From NCBI RefSeq assembly GCF_002163625.1, contig NZ_CP020892.1, positions 1,798,001-1,862,000 on the forward strand: 64,000 nucleotides of DNA, written 5' to 3'. The stretch's first letter is position 1. Each line of letters opens with the position of its first letter. The notes below the pieces were generated by a model. That model ran no database searches. It was not told the origin of the DNA and saw only the letters and a list, made by a program, of their open reading frames with translations. Below, in pieces: positions 40,446 to 49,444 of the stretch. The position numbers and the translations under genes were made by a program. This DNA is from Pseudomonas sp. M30-35. GTDB taxonomy: Bacteria > Pseudomonadota > Gammaproteobacteria > Pseudomonadales > Pseudomonadaceae.

Positions 40446-40569
40446 CCCTGCCACAACTGGCGCAGCAGCTTTCAATGGTTGCTGGGTGAAGGCAGTTTGT
40501 TTGAGGTTTTCCCCACAGGCTTTCTTGTAAGCTTTAAAATTCAGCTTCATGTTTTGCCAGAGGTGATCG

Positions 40570-41130
40570 ATGGACGCGCTAGATGCACTTATAAACCGAG
40601 TTTCTGTTCCGCGCTTGAGCGAGCCTGCTCCTGATGCTGAGCAGCGGGAGATGTTGTTTCGTGCGGCATTGCGAGCCCCGGATCACGGGCAGTTGAGACC
40701 TTGGCGATTTTTAACGGTGGAGGGTGATGCACGCAAACAACTCGGTGAGCTGTTTGCTGAGGCGCTATCGGCTTCTGCTGAGCAACCTAGCGTGGAAGCG
40801 CTAAATAAGGCCCATGCAATGCCATTGCGCGCGCCGTTGCTGGTAGTGGTCATCGCCAGCGTTAAAGAGTCGCCGAAAGTACCTGCGCAAGAGCAAATAA
40901 TTGCCGCGTCCTGCGCGGCACATAGCATTTTGCTGGCGGCACATGCTCAAGGAATTGGCGCTGTATGGCGTACCGGCGATATGGCAACCAATGCGCACGT
41001 AGCCGCTGGCCTGGGTTTGTCAGCCAACGAGCAGGTCGTGGCCTATCTGTATCTGGGAACCCCAGAGCGTGAGCTACGTACACCGCCAACATTGAATGTC
41101 GATGACTTTGTCAGTGCTTGGTCACGTTAG
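40570..41130 (+). CDS. YdjA-like nitroreductase family protein
   Basis: This is a 186-residue FMN-dependent nitroreductase-fold protein of the short YdjA type: APDHGQLRPWRF near residue 37 (FMN phosphate contacts), an Ala-rich dimer helix (SCAAHSILLAAHAQGIGAVWRTG) and YLYLGTPE near the end. It would reduce quinones or nitro compounds using NAD(P)H. The natural substrate is unknown. AGAGGTGA precedes the ATG. Convergent with the sensor kinase gene. Confidence 0.85.
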   Translation: MDALDALINRVSVPRLSEPAPDAEQREMLFRAALRAPDHGQLRPWRFLTVEGDARKQLGELFAEALSASAEQPSVEALNKAHAMPLRAPLLVVVIASVKESPKVPAQEQIIAASCAAHSILLAAHAQGIGAVWRTGDMATNAHVAAGLGLSANEQVVAYLYLGTPERELRTPPTLNVDDFVSAWSR

Positions 41131-41169
41131 CTGCACGCCACTGCCTGAACACGCCACTGCCCGAAAATG

Positions 41170-42498
41170 TCAGGATTTTGCATCAGTCTGAGTTGAAATG
41201 ATCAGGCTGGCGCAAAAGCCGCCTTGTACATGATTTTCCAGCACCAGCTTGCCGCCATGGCGTTCAACCGCTCGGCGTGCAATCGCTAAACCCAAGCCGT
41301 GGCCGGGTGCTGTTTGCCCGGGTGCGCGGAAAAAAGGCTCGCCCAGTTGCTTCAGGTGTTGCTTGTCAACGCCGGGGCCGTGGTCGCGTACCTGGATAAC
41401 AACTGCGCCATCTTTCATCTGCGCGTTCACTTCAATCGGCTCGCCTGGCGGATTGAAGCGCAGGGCGTTACGCAGCAGGTTGTCCAGTGCGCGCTCAAGC
41501 ATATTTGGCCAGCCGGTGAGTTCCAGCCCGGGCGCTATATTGATATCAACCCGTTGTTCCGGGGCACTGATCTGCACGTATTCAAGCAGCTTTTGCAGGA
41601 CTGCTTGAAGTTTGATCTGTTGCACAGCCCCCGGGTTGGCATCCAGGCGAGCGAGCTCGAGAATTTCGCTGATCAGTGCTTCAAGGCGATCGCACTCTTT
41701 GGTGAGTCGCGGCCATAGCTTTTCACGTTCTTCAGCGCTGGCACGTTCTGCCAGTGCAATTGCAATGCGCAGACGCGCCAGTGGCGAGCGCAGTTCGTGC
41801 GAGACATCGCGCAATAACTGGCGCTGGCTGCCGATAAGACCTTGCAACCGAGCGCCCATGCGATTGAAGTCATTTGCCAGCACGCCCAGCTCATCACGAC
41901 GTTTGGACAGGTGCGCAAGGCTGTTTTGCTGATAACTGGTCTGGCCGAGGTCATGCACTGCGCCGCGCAGGCGGTCAAGTGGGCGGGTAATTGACAGTGT
42001 CAGTAACAGGCTAAGGGCGGTCAAGACCACCAGAGCAATGACCAATGCACTGATTGGCCAGATCAGGCTGTCGCGGTGCCAGCTGTTGAGCACCGGATAA
42101 GGTATTCGGTAAATAAACAGGTAAGTCTTGTTTGTGGTTGGGCTGATGTATTCAGTGGTCAGACGCCGCCATGGCAGGCGCTTGTTCTTCTGACGTGATT
42201 CGAAGGCGGCTGCGCGCGCTGGGAAAGTGCCAGGGACTAGTTGTTGGCCGTTTTCGCCAAGCACTTGCACGTCGATCTGGTATTGCTCTTTGTGCTGCCT
42301 GAGGAATGCCTGTGCTGGAAGTTTGCCAGAGCTTTCATAGCGTTCGGTCCATGTCTCGGCAATGCCCTGTAGTGCAGGGGTATTGTTGAGAATCCAGCTG
42401 TCCTGATTCAGCGCTCGGCCGAGTAACATCGATAAGCCGGCAACCAAGGCAATAGCCAGCCAGAAACTAGCAAAAATGCGCCAGAACAATGACCGCAC
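41170..42498 (-). CDS. Sensor histidine kinase, CpxA-like
   Basis: The 442-residue kinase has two membrane helices (about 7-27 and 147-169) around a periplasmic sensor of about 120 residues, HAMP (about 170-222), a HisKA domain with the phospho-acceptor H234 in DVSHELRSPLARL, and an ATPase domain with N, G1 and G2 boxes (RNALRFNPPGE, VRDHGPGV, GHGLGLAIARRAV). It lies downstream of a response regulator and a Spy/CpxP-like gene, a layout that matches PAO1 PA3204-PA3206 (CpxR and its kinase) as recalled. The likely input is envelope stress. AAGGAG precedes the start. Confidence 0.85.
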   Translation of the reverse strand: MRSLFWRIFASFWLAIALVAGLSMLLGRALNQDSWILNNTPALQGIAETWTERYESSGKLPAQAFLRQHKEQYQIDVQVLGENGQQLVPGTFPARAAAFESRQKNKRLPWRRLTTEYISPTTNKTYLFIYRIPYPVLNSWHRDSLIWPISALVIALVVLTALSLLLTLSITRPLDRLRGAVHDLGQTSYQQNSLAHLSKRRDELGVLANDFNRMGARLQGLIGSQRQLLRDVSHELRSPLARLRIAIALAERASAEEREKLWPRLTKECDRLEALISEILELARLDANPGAVQQIKLQAVLQKLLEYVQISAPEQRVDINIAPGLELTGWPNMLERALDNLLRNALRFNPPGEPIEVNAQMKDGAVVIQVRDHGPGVDKQHLKQLGEPFFRAPGQTAPGHGLGLAIARRAVERHGGKLVLENHVQGGFCASLIISTQTDAKS

Positions 42499-42519
42499 AA
42501 GTAACTCCTTGATGCAGTC

Positions 42520-42548
42520 AGGCCCGGCAGCGTAATGCTGTCGGGCCT
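42520..42548 (-). other. Intercistronic hairpin between the Spy-like gene and the kinase gene
   Basis: AGGCCCGGCAGC (42520-42531) pairs with GCTGTCGGGCCT (42537-42548) over 12 positions with one G-U. With no T-run it could be a partial terminator or a decay barrier allowing higher chaperone than kinase expression. Confidence 0.65.
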
Positions 42549-42595
42549 AACAGTTGAGTGGTAAGCCCCGTCAGGCGAGGCTGTGGTCTGGCTAT

Positions 42596-43006
42596 TTACT
42601 CAGCTTTAGCTTGAGTCTCAGCCTTGGCTTTGTGCTTTGCTGCACGACGCTCTTCCATCTTCTTCACGTGTGCATCAAACTTTTTTTGCTGCTCTGGTGT
42701 GAGCAGGCTACGCATCGCCGCCTGCTGCTTGTCGAAAGACGCTTTAAGCTCGGCTTTCATTGCTTGCTGCTCTTTCTCTGGCAGTTTGTCCAAGTAGCGC
42801 TTGGTGATGTCATGGCGAGTTTTCATCTGTTCGCCCATCAGTTTGCGCATGTCTTGGCGCTGTTCTTTGTTCAGGTCCAGATCTTTGAATATGGGTGCGC
42901 CGCGATGGCCTGGGCCTTTGCCGTCATGGTGGCCGCCGTCAGTTGCAGCCATGGCCAGGGTTGGCAGAGTCAGGGCGAGTAGTACTGCAGTGAGTGTCTT
43001 GCGCAT
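42596..43006 (-). CDS. Spy/CpxP-like periplasmic protein (LTXXQ)
   Basis: The 136-residue protein has a signal peptide (cleavage near AMAA-TDGG, residue 20) and a His/Gly-rich mature start, then an all-helical, highly charged body with the two Spy-family motifs LNKEQRQDM (about 45-53) and LTPEQQKKF (about 101-109). Spy and CpxP act as ATP-independent periplasmic chaperones; CpxP also damps the kinase CpxA. Located between the regulator and kinase genes, with a CpxR-box-like site 84 bp upstream of the start. A strong GGAGAAAC ribosome site precedes the ATG. Confidence 0.82.
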   Translation of the reverse strand: MRKTLTAVLLALTLPTLAMAATDGGHHDGKGPGHRGAPIFKDLDLNKEQRQDMRKLMGEQMKTRHDITKRYLDKLPEKEQQAMKAELKASFDKQQAAMRSLLTPEQQKKFDAHVKKMEERRAAKHKAKAETQAKAE

Positions 43007-43089
43007 GTTGTTTCTCCTAATCTCAAGGCCGGTTCGTTACCGGATGAGCTCAGTTTATGCAGGTCTCGGTCAAGCGCAGTCAGCGAATG

Positions 43090-43105
43090 GTAAAGCCAAG
43101 GTAAA
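43090..43105 (+). promoter_or_regulatory. CpxR-box-like site upstream of the Spy-like gene
   Basis: GTAAA-GCCAAG-GTAAA matches the CpxR consensus GTAAA-N(4-8)-GTAAA exactly in both half-sites. It lies in the 124-bp gap upstream of the Spy-like gene, in the reverse orientation relative to that gene. It would allow Spy and kinase transcription to be induced separately from the regulator gene. Confidence 0.6.
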
Positions 43106-43130
43106 GATCACCAGGCAAGACCTGGGTGTT

Positions 43131-43814
43131 TTAAACGCTGTAGTAATAGCCGCGGCTGCGCAGAGCCATAATGCGTGGGCGGCCGTCGGGGTGGGGGCCG
43201 ATCTTCTTGCGCAGGTTGCTGACGTGCATGTCCAGGCTGCGGTCGTAGAGCGTAAGTTTGCGGCCCAAGGCCAATTGCGCCAGTTCTTGCTTGTCGACCG
43301 GTTCGCCCGGTTGATGCAGCAATGCCTCAAGCACCCGGCTTTCAGAGAGCGTCAGCAGTACCTCGGTTTCACCAATATTGACCACGCCCCGCGCAGGGCT
43401 GTGTTGCAGATCGCCCAAAGACTGCTGCTGGGGTGTGGTTGCGGCTGCTGTGGTGCTGCGGCGTAGAACGGCCCGCAAGCGCGCTGTTAATTCGCGCGGA
43501 TCACAGGGCTTGGCCAAGTAATCATCAGCGCCTAGTTCAAGACCGAGGATACGGTCGAGTGGCTCGCCTCGTGCTGAAAGCATCAGCACCGGCAGATCGG
43601 CATGCTCGCTACGCAGTTTTTTGAGCAGCTCAAGACCACTGCCGTCAGGCAGCATCACGTCGAGCACCACGGCGTCTGGAGACAAATGGCTGAGGGCTTC
43701 GCGAGCCTGCTGGCCGTCATGGCAGGCAGTAACGGCAAAGCCTTCTTGGGTCAGCCAATTGCTCAGCAGCTCACAAAGCTCGACATCATCGTCAATGAGT
43801 AAAAGTGCGCTCAT
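43131..43814 (-). CDS. cpxR: OmpR-family response regulator, CpxR-like
   Basis: The 227-residue regulator has a receiver domain with acidic pocket D8-D9-D10, phospho-acceptor D52 in LDVMLPDGSG and K103 or so in LAKPCDPREL, followed by an OmpR winged helix (about 132-227: KQELAQLALGRKL, LDMHVSNLRKKIG, RSRGYYYSV). It forms a two-component system with the kinase encoded downstream. The symbol rests on the gene order, the adjacent Spy-like gene and a GTAAA-N6-GTAAA site. It starts 5 bp after the stop of a membrane protein gene, so the two are co-transcribed. Confidence 0.8.
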   Translation of the reverse strand: MSALLLIDDDVELCELLSNWLTQEGFAVTACHDGQQAREALSHLSPDAVVLDVMLPDGSGLELLKKLRSEHADLPVLMLSARGEPLDRILGLELGADDYLAKPCDPRELTARLRAVLRRSTTAAATTPQQQSLGDLQHSPARGVVNIGETEVLLTLSESRVLEALLHQPGEPVDKQELAQLALGRKLTLYDRSLDMHVSNLRKKIGPHPDGRPRIMALRSRGYYYSV

Positions 43815-43819
43815 GTTGA

Positions 43820-44212
43820 TTAATTAGTCCATTCACGACGGCTGCGGCGGCTACCACGCAAAATTGCGCCAATAATCACGCCGAGTAGCCCAGAGCCAGC
43901 TCCGACCGCAAACCATTGCTGGCGTTCACTTATTAGTGGCGGAGGTGTTTGTGCCTGAGCCGTTTTAAGTTGCAGTTTAAGTCGTTGGTTATCTTGACGC
44001 AGGCGTTGCAGCTGGGCGCTTTCGCGTTCTGTACTTTGACCTTGCAATTGCTCGGTAAGTTGAGCGCGTTGGTCTTCGCTCAACGCCAGGCGTTGTTCCA
44101 ATGCATCGATACTGGCTTGTGCGGTTGCCGGTTCGTCAGGCGCCTGCTCTGCGTACAGGAAGGTCGGGAGCAAACAGGTGGCAAGTAACAAGATGAGCTT
44201 AGTAGGGCGCAT
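43820..44212 (-). CDS. Small membrane coiled-coil protein preceding cpxR
   Basis: The 130-residue protein has a signal peptide (cleavage near LYA-EQA, residue 21), a coiled-coil region (about 33-85, rich in Gln, Leu and Arg), a membrane helix (FAVGAGSGLLGVIIGAIL, about 101-118) and a short basic cytoplasmic tail. The end resembles the C-terminal part of YgiM-type proteins (coiled coil, then one helix) but without the SH3 domain. It is the first gene of the cpx-like operon and could take part in envelope signalling. That is inference from position only. Confidence 0.72.
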   Translation of the reverse strand: MRPTKLILLLATCLLPTFLYAEQAPDEPATAQASIDALEQRLALSEDQRAQLTEQLQGQSTERESAQLQRLRQDNQRLKLQLKTAQAQTPPPLISERQQWFAVGAGSGLLGVIIGAILRGSRRSRREWTN

Positions 44213-44265
44213 TGGAACTCCGTTGTCCGCTACTGTTTATTGGCTGGTGCTTGGCGTTGTTGTGG

Positions 44266-44565
44266 TTATGGCAGTACGAGCTTAAACGGTTTAACCAGTA
44301 CGGAACTATAGACACCCGCCGCTTTAAACGGGTCGGCATTGGCCCAGTCCTGGGCTGCAGTGAGCGAGTCAAACTCAGCTACGATTAAACTACCGGAGAA
44401 ACCAGCGCTGCCAGGGTCGTTGCTATCAATTGCCGGGTGCGGGCCTGCGAGAATAAGGCGGCCTTCAGTTTTAAGTTGCTCAAGACGGGCAAGGTGCGCA
44501 GGGCGCGAAGACATGCGGTTTTCCAGGGAGTTTTCTACATCAGTGGCGATAATGGCGTAGAGCAT
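44266..44565 (-). CDS. yciI: YciI family protein
   Basis: This 99-residue protein has the YciI fold: [13 protein letters not shown] at the N-terminus, a central [13 protein letters not shown] with a conserved His, then [13 protein letters not shown] and [12 protein letters not shown] near the end. The His-Asp pair suggests a small active site (family relatives include dehydrochlorinase-like and muconolactone-like enzymes), but no reaction is established for this branch. Divergent from the PHP-domain gene. Confidence 0.85.
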   Translation of the reverse strand: MLYAIIATDVENSLENRMSSRPAHLARLEQLKTEGRLILAGPHPAIDSNDPGSAGFSGSLIVAEFDSLTAAQDWANADPFKAAGVYSSVLVKPFKLVLP

Positions 44566-44755
44566 CTCAATCCTTAGTCAGTAATGGGCGCAGGGGCCTG
44601 AAGCTTAAGTGATGGGGCTGGTGTGCGGCTCAATCAATTATATAGCCGTAGATCATAGCGCTTTGGCTTTTAAAAACAGCTGTTTGCGACTCAACTCAGC
44701 AAGAATCCGCATCTGTCGGCATAATATCAACCATAAATTACTGAGATATGCCCAT

Positions 44756-45619
44756 ATGGATGTTGATTTACATTGTCACAGCACTGCATCCGATGGCGCA
44801 CTGGCGCCAGCAGTGGTCGTGGCCCGGGCACATGAGCGTGGGGTTAAGCTCCTTGCTCTGACCGATCACGATACGATCGAAGGCCTTGCTGAGGCGCACT
44901 CCGCTGCGAACGAGCACGGCATGCAGTTGGTCAACGGTATTGAGTTGTCCTGCATGTGGGGCGGCGCGACCATTCATGTATTGGGCTATGCCTTTGCCAG
45001 TGATGCGCCAGCATTGAATCAGGCGATTGAAGACTTGCATCATGGTCGCTGGCTGCGCGCTGCTGAAATTAGCCAGCGTCTTGAAGCTAAAGGTATGCCG
45101 GGTGCGCTTGAGGGCGCGCGAGCGATTCAGCAAGAGTTAGGCGACAGTGGCAATGCTCCCGCGCGGCCGCATTTCGCCGAGTTCATGGTCCGCGCAGGCT
45201 TTGTAAAAGACCGCGCAGAAGCGTTTCGCAAGTGGCTTGGCTCCGGCAAGTTAGGGGATGTGAAGCAGCATTGGCCTGCACTTGATGACGCCGTCGCGAC
45301 CTTAAAACAGGCCGATGCATGGATTAGTCTGGCGCACCCGTGGCAGTACGACTTTACTCGTAGTAAGCGACGCCGTTTGGTGGCAGCGTTTGCAGAAGCG
45401 GGCGGGCATGCCTTGGAGGTGTGCAACGGCATGCAGCCAGCTGAGCAAGTGGGAGGGTTAGCCATCTTGGCACGCGAGTTTGATCTGCTGGTCAGCGCTG
45501 GCAGTGACTTTCATGCACCGGGCAATTGGTCTGAACTGGGCATGTATCGCCCTGTACCTGAAGACCTCTCGCCACTTTGGGCGCGTTTTGAGCATGTCCG
45601 ACAATCAGCAATCATTTGA
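44756..45619 (+). CDS. rnm: PHP-domain 5'-3' exoribonuclease (RNase AM)
   Basis: The 287-residue PHP metal-dependent phosphoesterase has its trinuclear metal motifs: DLHCHSTASDG (4-14), ALTDHDTIEG, HAHSA-type residues, and SAGSDFHAPG near residue 249. The E. coli member RNase AM (YciV/TrpH) trims the 5' ends of 23S, 16S and 5S rRNA and degrades 3',5'-pAp. I start at the ATG at 44756, which gives the family N-terminus exactly; upstream in-frame codons do not resemble the family. It begins a co-directional block through rluB. The ribosome site is weak. Confidence 0.85.
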   Translation: MDVDLHCHSTASDGALAPAVVVARAHERGVKLLALTDHDTIEGLAEAHSAANEHGMQLVNGIELSCMWGGATIHVLGYAFASDAPALNQAIEDLHHGRWLRAAEISQRLEAKGMPGALEGARAIQQELGDSGNAPARPHFAEFMVRAGFVKDRAEAFRKWLGSGKLGDVKQHWPALDDAVATLKQADAWISLAHPWQYDFTRSKRRRLVAAFAEAGGHALEVCNGMQPAEQVGGLAILAREFDLLVSAGSDFHAPGNWSELGMYRPVPEDLSPLWARFEHVRQSAII

Positions 45620-45632
45620 GCAGGGAGCAAAT

Positions 45633-46259
45633 GTGAGTCAATTTTTCCAGGTTCACCCGGAGAACCCACAGTCGCGCCTGATAAAGCAGGCTGCGGAAAT
45701 CATCCGCAATGGCGGTGTCGCGGTGTACCCGACAGACTCCTCGTATGCGATCGGCTGTCGTTTGGGTGACAAGAATGCGCTGGAGCGTATTCGGCGCTTG
45801 CGCCAGTTGGATGACAAGCACAACTTCACTCTGGTTTGCCGGGATTTATCGCAGTTGAGTACCTTCGCCAAGGTTGATACTGGCGCTTTTCGTCTGCTCA
45901 AAACCCATACGCCCGGGCCTTACACCTTTATCCTCAATGCCACGCGTGAAGTGCCGCGTATCATGCTGCACGCCAAGCGCCGGACTATTGGCTTACGTGT
46001 GCCAAGCCATCCGATTGCCCTGGCATTGCTTGAAGAACTTGCCGAGCCGATCATGAGCGTCAGCCTGATCCTGCCGGATGAAACGCTGCCCATGAGCGAC
46101 CCTTATGAAATGCGTGCGTTACTTGAGCACCATGTCGACCTGATCATCGATGGCGGTTTTGGTGGCCTGGAGGCTTCTACAGTGATCAGTCTTGCAGAAG
46201 ATGAACCAGAAATCGTGCGTGTCGGTTGTGGCGATCCGGAACCCTTTGAAAATTTCTGA
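45633..46259 (+). CDS. yciO: YciO, Sua5/YrdC-like protein
   Basis: This 208-residue YrdC-fold protein starts at the GTG at 45633 (VSQFFQVHPENPQSRLIKQA), with GGGAG five bases upstream, giving the length and N-terminus of E. coli YciO (206 residues). VYPTDSSYAIGCRLGD and the later LRVPSHPIA carry the nucleotide-binding pattern. YciO resembles the threonylcarbamoyl-AMP synthase TsaC, but its own activity in t6A synthesis is weak or disputed. The rnm stop is 13 bases upstream, so the genes are co-transcribed. Longer in-frame starts overlap rnm and would not match the family. Confidence 0.88.
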   Translation: MSQFFQVHPENPQSRLIKQAAEIIRNGGVAVYPTDSSYAIGCRLGDKNALERIRRLRQLDDKHNFTLVCRDLSQLSTFAKVDTGAFRLLKTHTPGPYTFILNATREVPRIMLHAKRRTIGLRVPSHPIALALLEELAEPIMSVSLILPDETLPMSDPYEMRALLEHHVDLIIDGGFGGLEASTVISLAEDEPEIVRVGCGDPEPFENF

Positions 46260-46369
46260 AGCATTTTTCAGGGTGTGATACAGGCGCAAAATACGATGCT
46301 TTTTCGGACTGTCGTTAAGCGCTGGGTCTTGGTAATGTTTGTGCAATTGCCTTATGCGGGAAACCCGGT

Positions 46370-47584
46370 TTGAACCTTGTTGATTCAGAGAGACGCGTGC
46401 TTTCAGGCATGCGCCCAAGCGGCCAATTGCACATTGGTCATTACCATGGCGTGCTAAAAAACTGGGTCCAGCTGCAACACAGCTACGATTGTTTTTTTTG
46501 CATCGTTGACTGGCACGCGCTCACCACTGATTACGAGGACGTCAGCCAACTGCCCAGGCATGTAATGGACATGGCGGTGGACTGGTTGGCATGTGGCCTG
46601 AGTCCAAGCTCGGCAACCTTGTTTATTCAGTCGCAGGTGCCGGAACATGCGGAGTTGCACTTGCTGTTGTCGATGCTTTGCCCGCTGAGCTGGCTGGAAC
46701 GCGTGCCGTCGTATAAGGAGTTACAGGATCAACACCAAGGACGCGATCTGGCGACCTACGGTTTCCTCGGTTATCCATTGTTGCAAGCCGCTGACATTCT
46801 GCTTTATCGCGCAGGCGTGGTGCCGGTGGGGTCTGATCAGCTGGCGCATATCGAGTTTGTTCGCGATGTCGCACGTCGCTTCAATCATTTATACGGCCGT
46901 GAGCCCGGTTTTGAAGACAAGGCTGAAGCGGCAATCCGCAAGCTCGGTAAAAAGAACTCAAAGCTCTACACTCACCTGCGTCAGGCTTATCAGGAGCAGG
47001 GTGATAGCGAGGCTTTGGACACCGCCCGAGCCTTGCTAAAGGAGTTGCAAAACATCACCCTGGGTGACAAAGAGCGTTTGCTCGGTTATTTGGAGGGCGG
47101 CGGCAAACTGGTGTTGCCTGAGCCACAATCGATGCTCAGTGAGGCGCCACGGTTGACCGGGTTAGACGGTGGCAAAATGTCCAAGTCGCATAACAACGCG
47201 ATTTATCTGCGCGACTCTGAAGAGCAGGTTGAAGAGAAAATCAAGCGCATGCCGACTGATCCTGCACGTGTTCACCGAAATGATCCAGGCGAGCCAGCGC
47301 GCTGTCCGGTGTGGCCGTTGCACAAGCTGTATTCCAATGAGACAACCTGTGATTGGGTGCAGCGAGGTTGCACCAGCGCGGGTATCGGTTGTGTGGAGTG
47401 CAAGCAGCCGCTGATTGAGTCGGTGCAGCAAGACTTGCAGCCGATCCAGCTGCGTGCAGTTGAGTACGAGGACAATCTCGATGTGGTGCGTGGCATCCTC
47501 GCCAGCGGTGCCGAGCGTGCTCGCGATGAAGCGCGTGACACCTTGATCGAAGTGCGTCAGGCACTCGGCATGAACTATCGATGA
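46370..47584 (+). CDS. trpS: Tryptophanyl-tRNA synthetase
   Basis: This class I aminoacyl-tRNA synthetase of 404 residues charges tRNA-Trp. The HIGH-type motif is LHIGHYHG (21-28). The KMSKS loop is MSKSHNN (about 268-274) and sits in a DGGKMSKS context. The C-terminal stretch has several Cys (CDWVQRGCTSAGIGCVECK) and is specific to this longer TrpS type. A TTG at 46370 with GGGAA seven bases upstream is the most likely start. A GTG at 46397 (VLSGMRPSG) is an alternative with AGAGAG just upstream. No attenuator or T-box is evident. Confidence 0.9.
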   Translation: MNLVDSERRVLSGMRPSGQLHIGHYHGVLKNWVQLQHSYDCFFCIVDWHALTTDYEDVSQLPRHVMDMAVDWLACGLSPSSATLFIQSQVPEHAELHLLLSMLCPLSWLERVPSYKELQDQHQGRDLATYGFLGYPLLQAADILLYRAGVVPVGSDQLAHIEFVRDVARRFNHLYGREPGFEDKAEAAIRKLGKKNSKLYTHLRQAYQEQGDSEALDTARALLKELQNITLGDKERLLGYLEGGGKLVLPEPQSMLSEAPRLTGLDGGKMSKSHNNAIYLRDSEEQVEEKIKRMPTDPARVHRNDPGEPARCPVWPLHKLYSNETTCDWVQRGCTSAGIGCVECKQPLIESVQQDLQPIQLRAVEYEDNLDVVRGILASGAERARDEARDTLIEVRQALGMNYR

Positions 47585-47591
47585 GCCAGCC

Positions 47592-48434
47592 ATGAGCCAA
47601 GCCACGCCACCGACCCTTAATGATCAGGCCAACGCCCAGCAAGAGCTGCAATTCGCCAAGGTTTACGGCGAAGCCTATACCGAAATACCACTGGATTTGT
47701 ACATTCCACCGGACGCGCTTGAGGTGTTTCTTGAGGCGTTCGAAGGGCCGCTGGATTTACTTCTGTACCTGATCCGTAAGCAAAACATTGATGTGCTGGA
47801 TATTCCCGTTGCGGAAATTACTCGCCAGTACATGGGGTACGTTGAGCTGATGCACACCGTGCGTCTGGAGCTTGCTGCCGAGTATTTGGTGATGGCGGCG
47901 ATGCTGGCTGAGATCAAGTCGCGCATGTTGCTGCCGCGCTCTGCGAGTGCAGAAGAGGAAGAGGAAGACCCACGCGCTGAGCTTATCCGCCGGTTGCAAG
48001 AGTACGAACGCTACAAGGCGGCGGCCGAAGGCCTGGATTTAATCCCGCGGGTTGGCCGTGACCTCAGCGTGCCACGCCTCGATGCGCCCCAAGCCAAAGC
48101 GCGCAAGCTGCTACCGGATGTCAGCCTGGAAGAACTGTTGGTGTCGATGGCGGAGGTTTTGCGCCGTGCTGATATGTTTGAAAGCCACCAGATAACCCGT
48201 GAAACCCTGTCAACTCGTGAGCGCATGAGTGATGTGCTCGAACGGCTCAAGGGCGGTGAGTTTGTGCCGTTTGTTAGCTTGTTCGTGGCAGAGGAAGGGC
48301 GCTTGGGTGTAGTGGTTACGTTTATGGCGGTGCTTGAGTTGATCAAGGAATCCTTGGCTGAGTTAGTGCAAAATGAGCCCTATGGTCCAATCCACGTGCG
48401 GGCGCGAGCTGAGCAAATAAATGAATTTGAATGA
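47592..48434 (+). CDS. scpA: ScpA, segregation and condensation protein A
   Basis: This is the kleisin subunit of the SMC-ScpAB chromosome condensation complex, 280 residues. FEGPLDLLLYLIRKQNIDVLDIPVAEITRQY (in two parts, about 51-80) is the ScpA N-terminal signature, followed by an acidic linker (EEEEEDPRAEL) and a C-terminal winged helix (about 215-278: FVPFVSLFVAEEGRLGVVVTF). It overlaps scpB by 14 bp. In pseudomonads ScpAB accompanies SMC or MksB-type proteins. It starts 7 bases after the trpS stop, in the same operon. Confidence 0.93.
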   Translation: MSQATPPTLNDQANAQQELQFAKVYGEAYTEIPLDLYIPPDALEVFLEAFEGPLDLLLYLIRKQNIDVLDIPVAEITRQYMGYVELMHTVRLELAAEYLVMAAMLAEIKSRMLLPRSASAEEEEEDPRAELIRRLQEYERYKAAAEGLDLIPRVGRDLSVPRLDAPQAKARKLLPDVSLEELLVSMAEVLRRADMFESHQITRETLSTRERMSDVLERLKGGEFVPFVSLFVAEEGRLGVVVTFMAVLELIKESLAELVQNEPYGPIHVRARAEQINEFE

Positions 48435-49413
48435 ACCCAAAGACCTGGCCACCTTGCTTGAAGCCTTCTTGCTGGCTTCCGGCAAGCCGCAGACGCTTGA
48501 GCGCTTGTATGAATTGTTCGAGGAAGGCGAGCGCCCGGAGCCTGCGGTATTCAAAAAAGCCATCGAAGTGCTGCGCAAGGCCTGTGACGGGCGTGCGGTC
48601 GAGCTGGTCGAGGTGGCGAGTGGCTATCGCCTGCAGGTGCGTGAAAAATTTGCTCCCTGGGTTGGCCGTTTGTGGGAAGAGCGGCCGCAGCGCTATTCCC
48701 GGGCAATGCTCGAAACTCTAGCGCTGGTTGCCTATCGTCAACCGATTACCCGGGGAGAAATTGAAGATATTCGCGGCGTTGCGGTCAACAGCAATATCGT
48801 CAAAACCTTGCTTGAGCGTGAATGGATCCGTGTGGTCGGCTACCGCGATGTGCCGGGAAAGCCGGCGATGTTGGCGACGACCAAGCAGTTTCTCGATCAC
48901 TTCAACCTGAAAAGCCTTGATCAGCTGCCGCCACTGGCTGATTTGCGTGAGCTTGAGCCTGCAACCGAGCCCGAGCCTGAGTTTGTTGGCTACGCAGAAG
49001 GCGAAGCGCCGGTACCCGCGAGCCTGCAAGCGCGGGCTGACCTGGCATTGGCGGGTGAAGAGGGCGATGCTGAAGCCGAGCCAGCCGCTGATAAAGTCCC
49101 CGAAGAAACCAGCTTCAGTAGCCTGCTGGCCGAGCTGGATAACATGGAACAGGGCCTGAAGATTGACTTCGACGATCTAGAGCCATCGCCTGATGATGAG
49201 CTGCCATCTGAGCTTTCTGAGCCATCTGATGGGCAAGCAGCGCAAGATCAGGCCACGCAAGCACCAAACCTGGCTACCGGTGCTGACAGCGCTGAACAAG
49301 CCGGGCCGGATCTGACGCCTTATGACCCGGTCCAAGCCGCGCTGGATGAAGAGGCTGAGGCCGAGCGAGCCTTGCAAGCCGCTATTGCCGATGAGCTTAA
49401 CGGTAACTATTAA
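48421..49413 (+). CDS. scpB: ScpB, segregation and condensation protein B
   Basis: This is the kite subunit of SMC-ScpAB, 330 residues. Two winged helices occupy about residues 1-170, with the family stretch LALVAYRQPITRGEIEDIRGV (in two parts) and VGYRDVPGKPAMLATTKQFLDHF. An acidic, low-complexity tail of about 150 residues rich in Glu, Asp, Ala and Pro follows and is usual in Pseudomonas ScpB. It overlaps scpA by 14 bp (translational coupling) and is followed by a family A repeat. Confidence 0.93.
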   Translation: MNLNEPKDLATLLEAFLLASGKPQTLERLYELFEEGERPEPAVFKKAIEVLRKACDGRAVELVEVASGYRLQVREKFAPWVGRLWEERPQRYSRAMLETLALVAYRQPITRGEIEDIRGVAVNSNIVKTLLEREWIRVVGYRDVPGKPAMLATTKQFLDHFNLKSLDQLPPLADLRELEPATEPEPEFVGYAEGEAPVPASLQARADLALAGEEGDAEAEPAADKVPEETSFSSLLAELDNMEQGLKIDFDDLEPSPDDELPSELSEPSDGQAAQDQATQAPNLATGADSAEQAGPDLTPYDPVQAALDEEAEAERALQAAIADELNGNY

Positions 49414-49444
49414 TGACTCGGCTGCAGCAAAACATACAAAGCCG

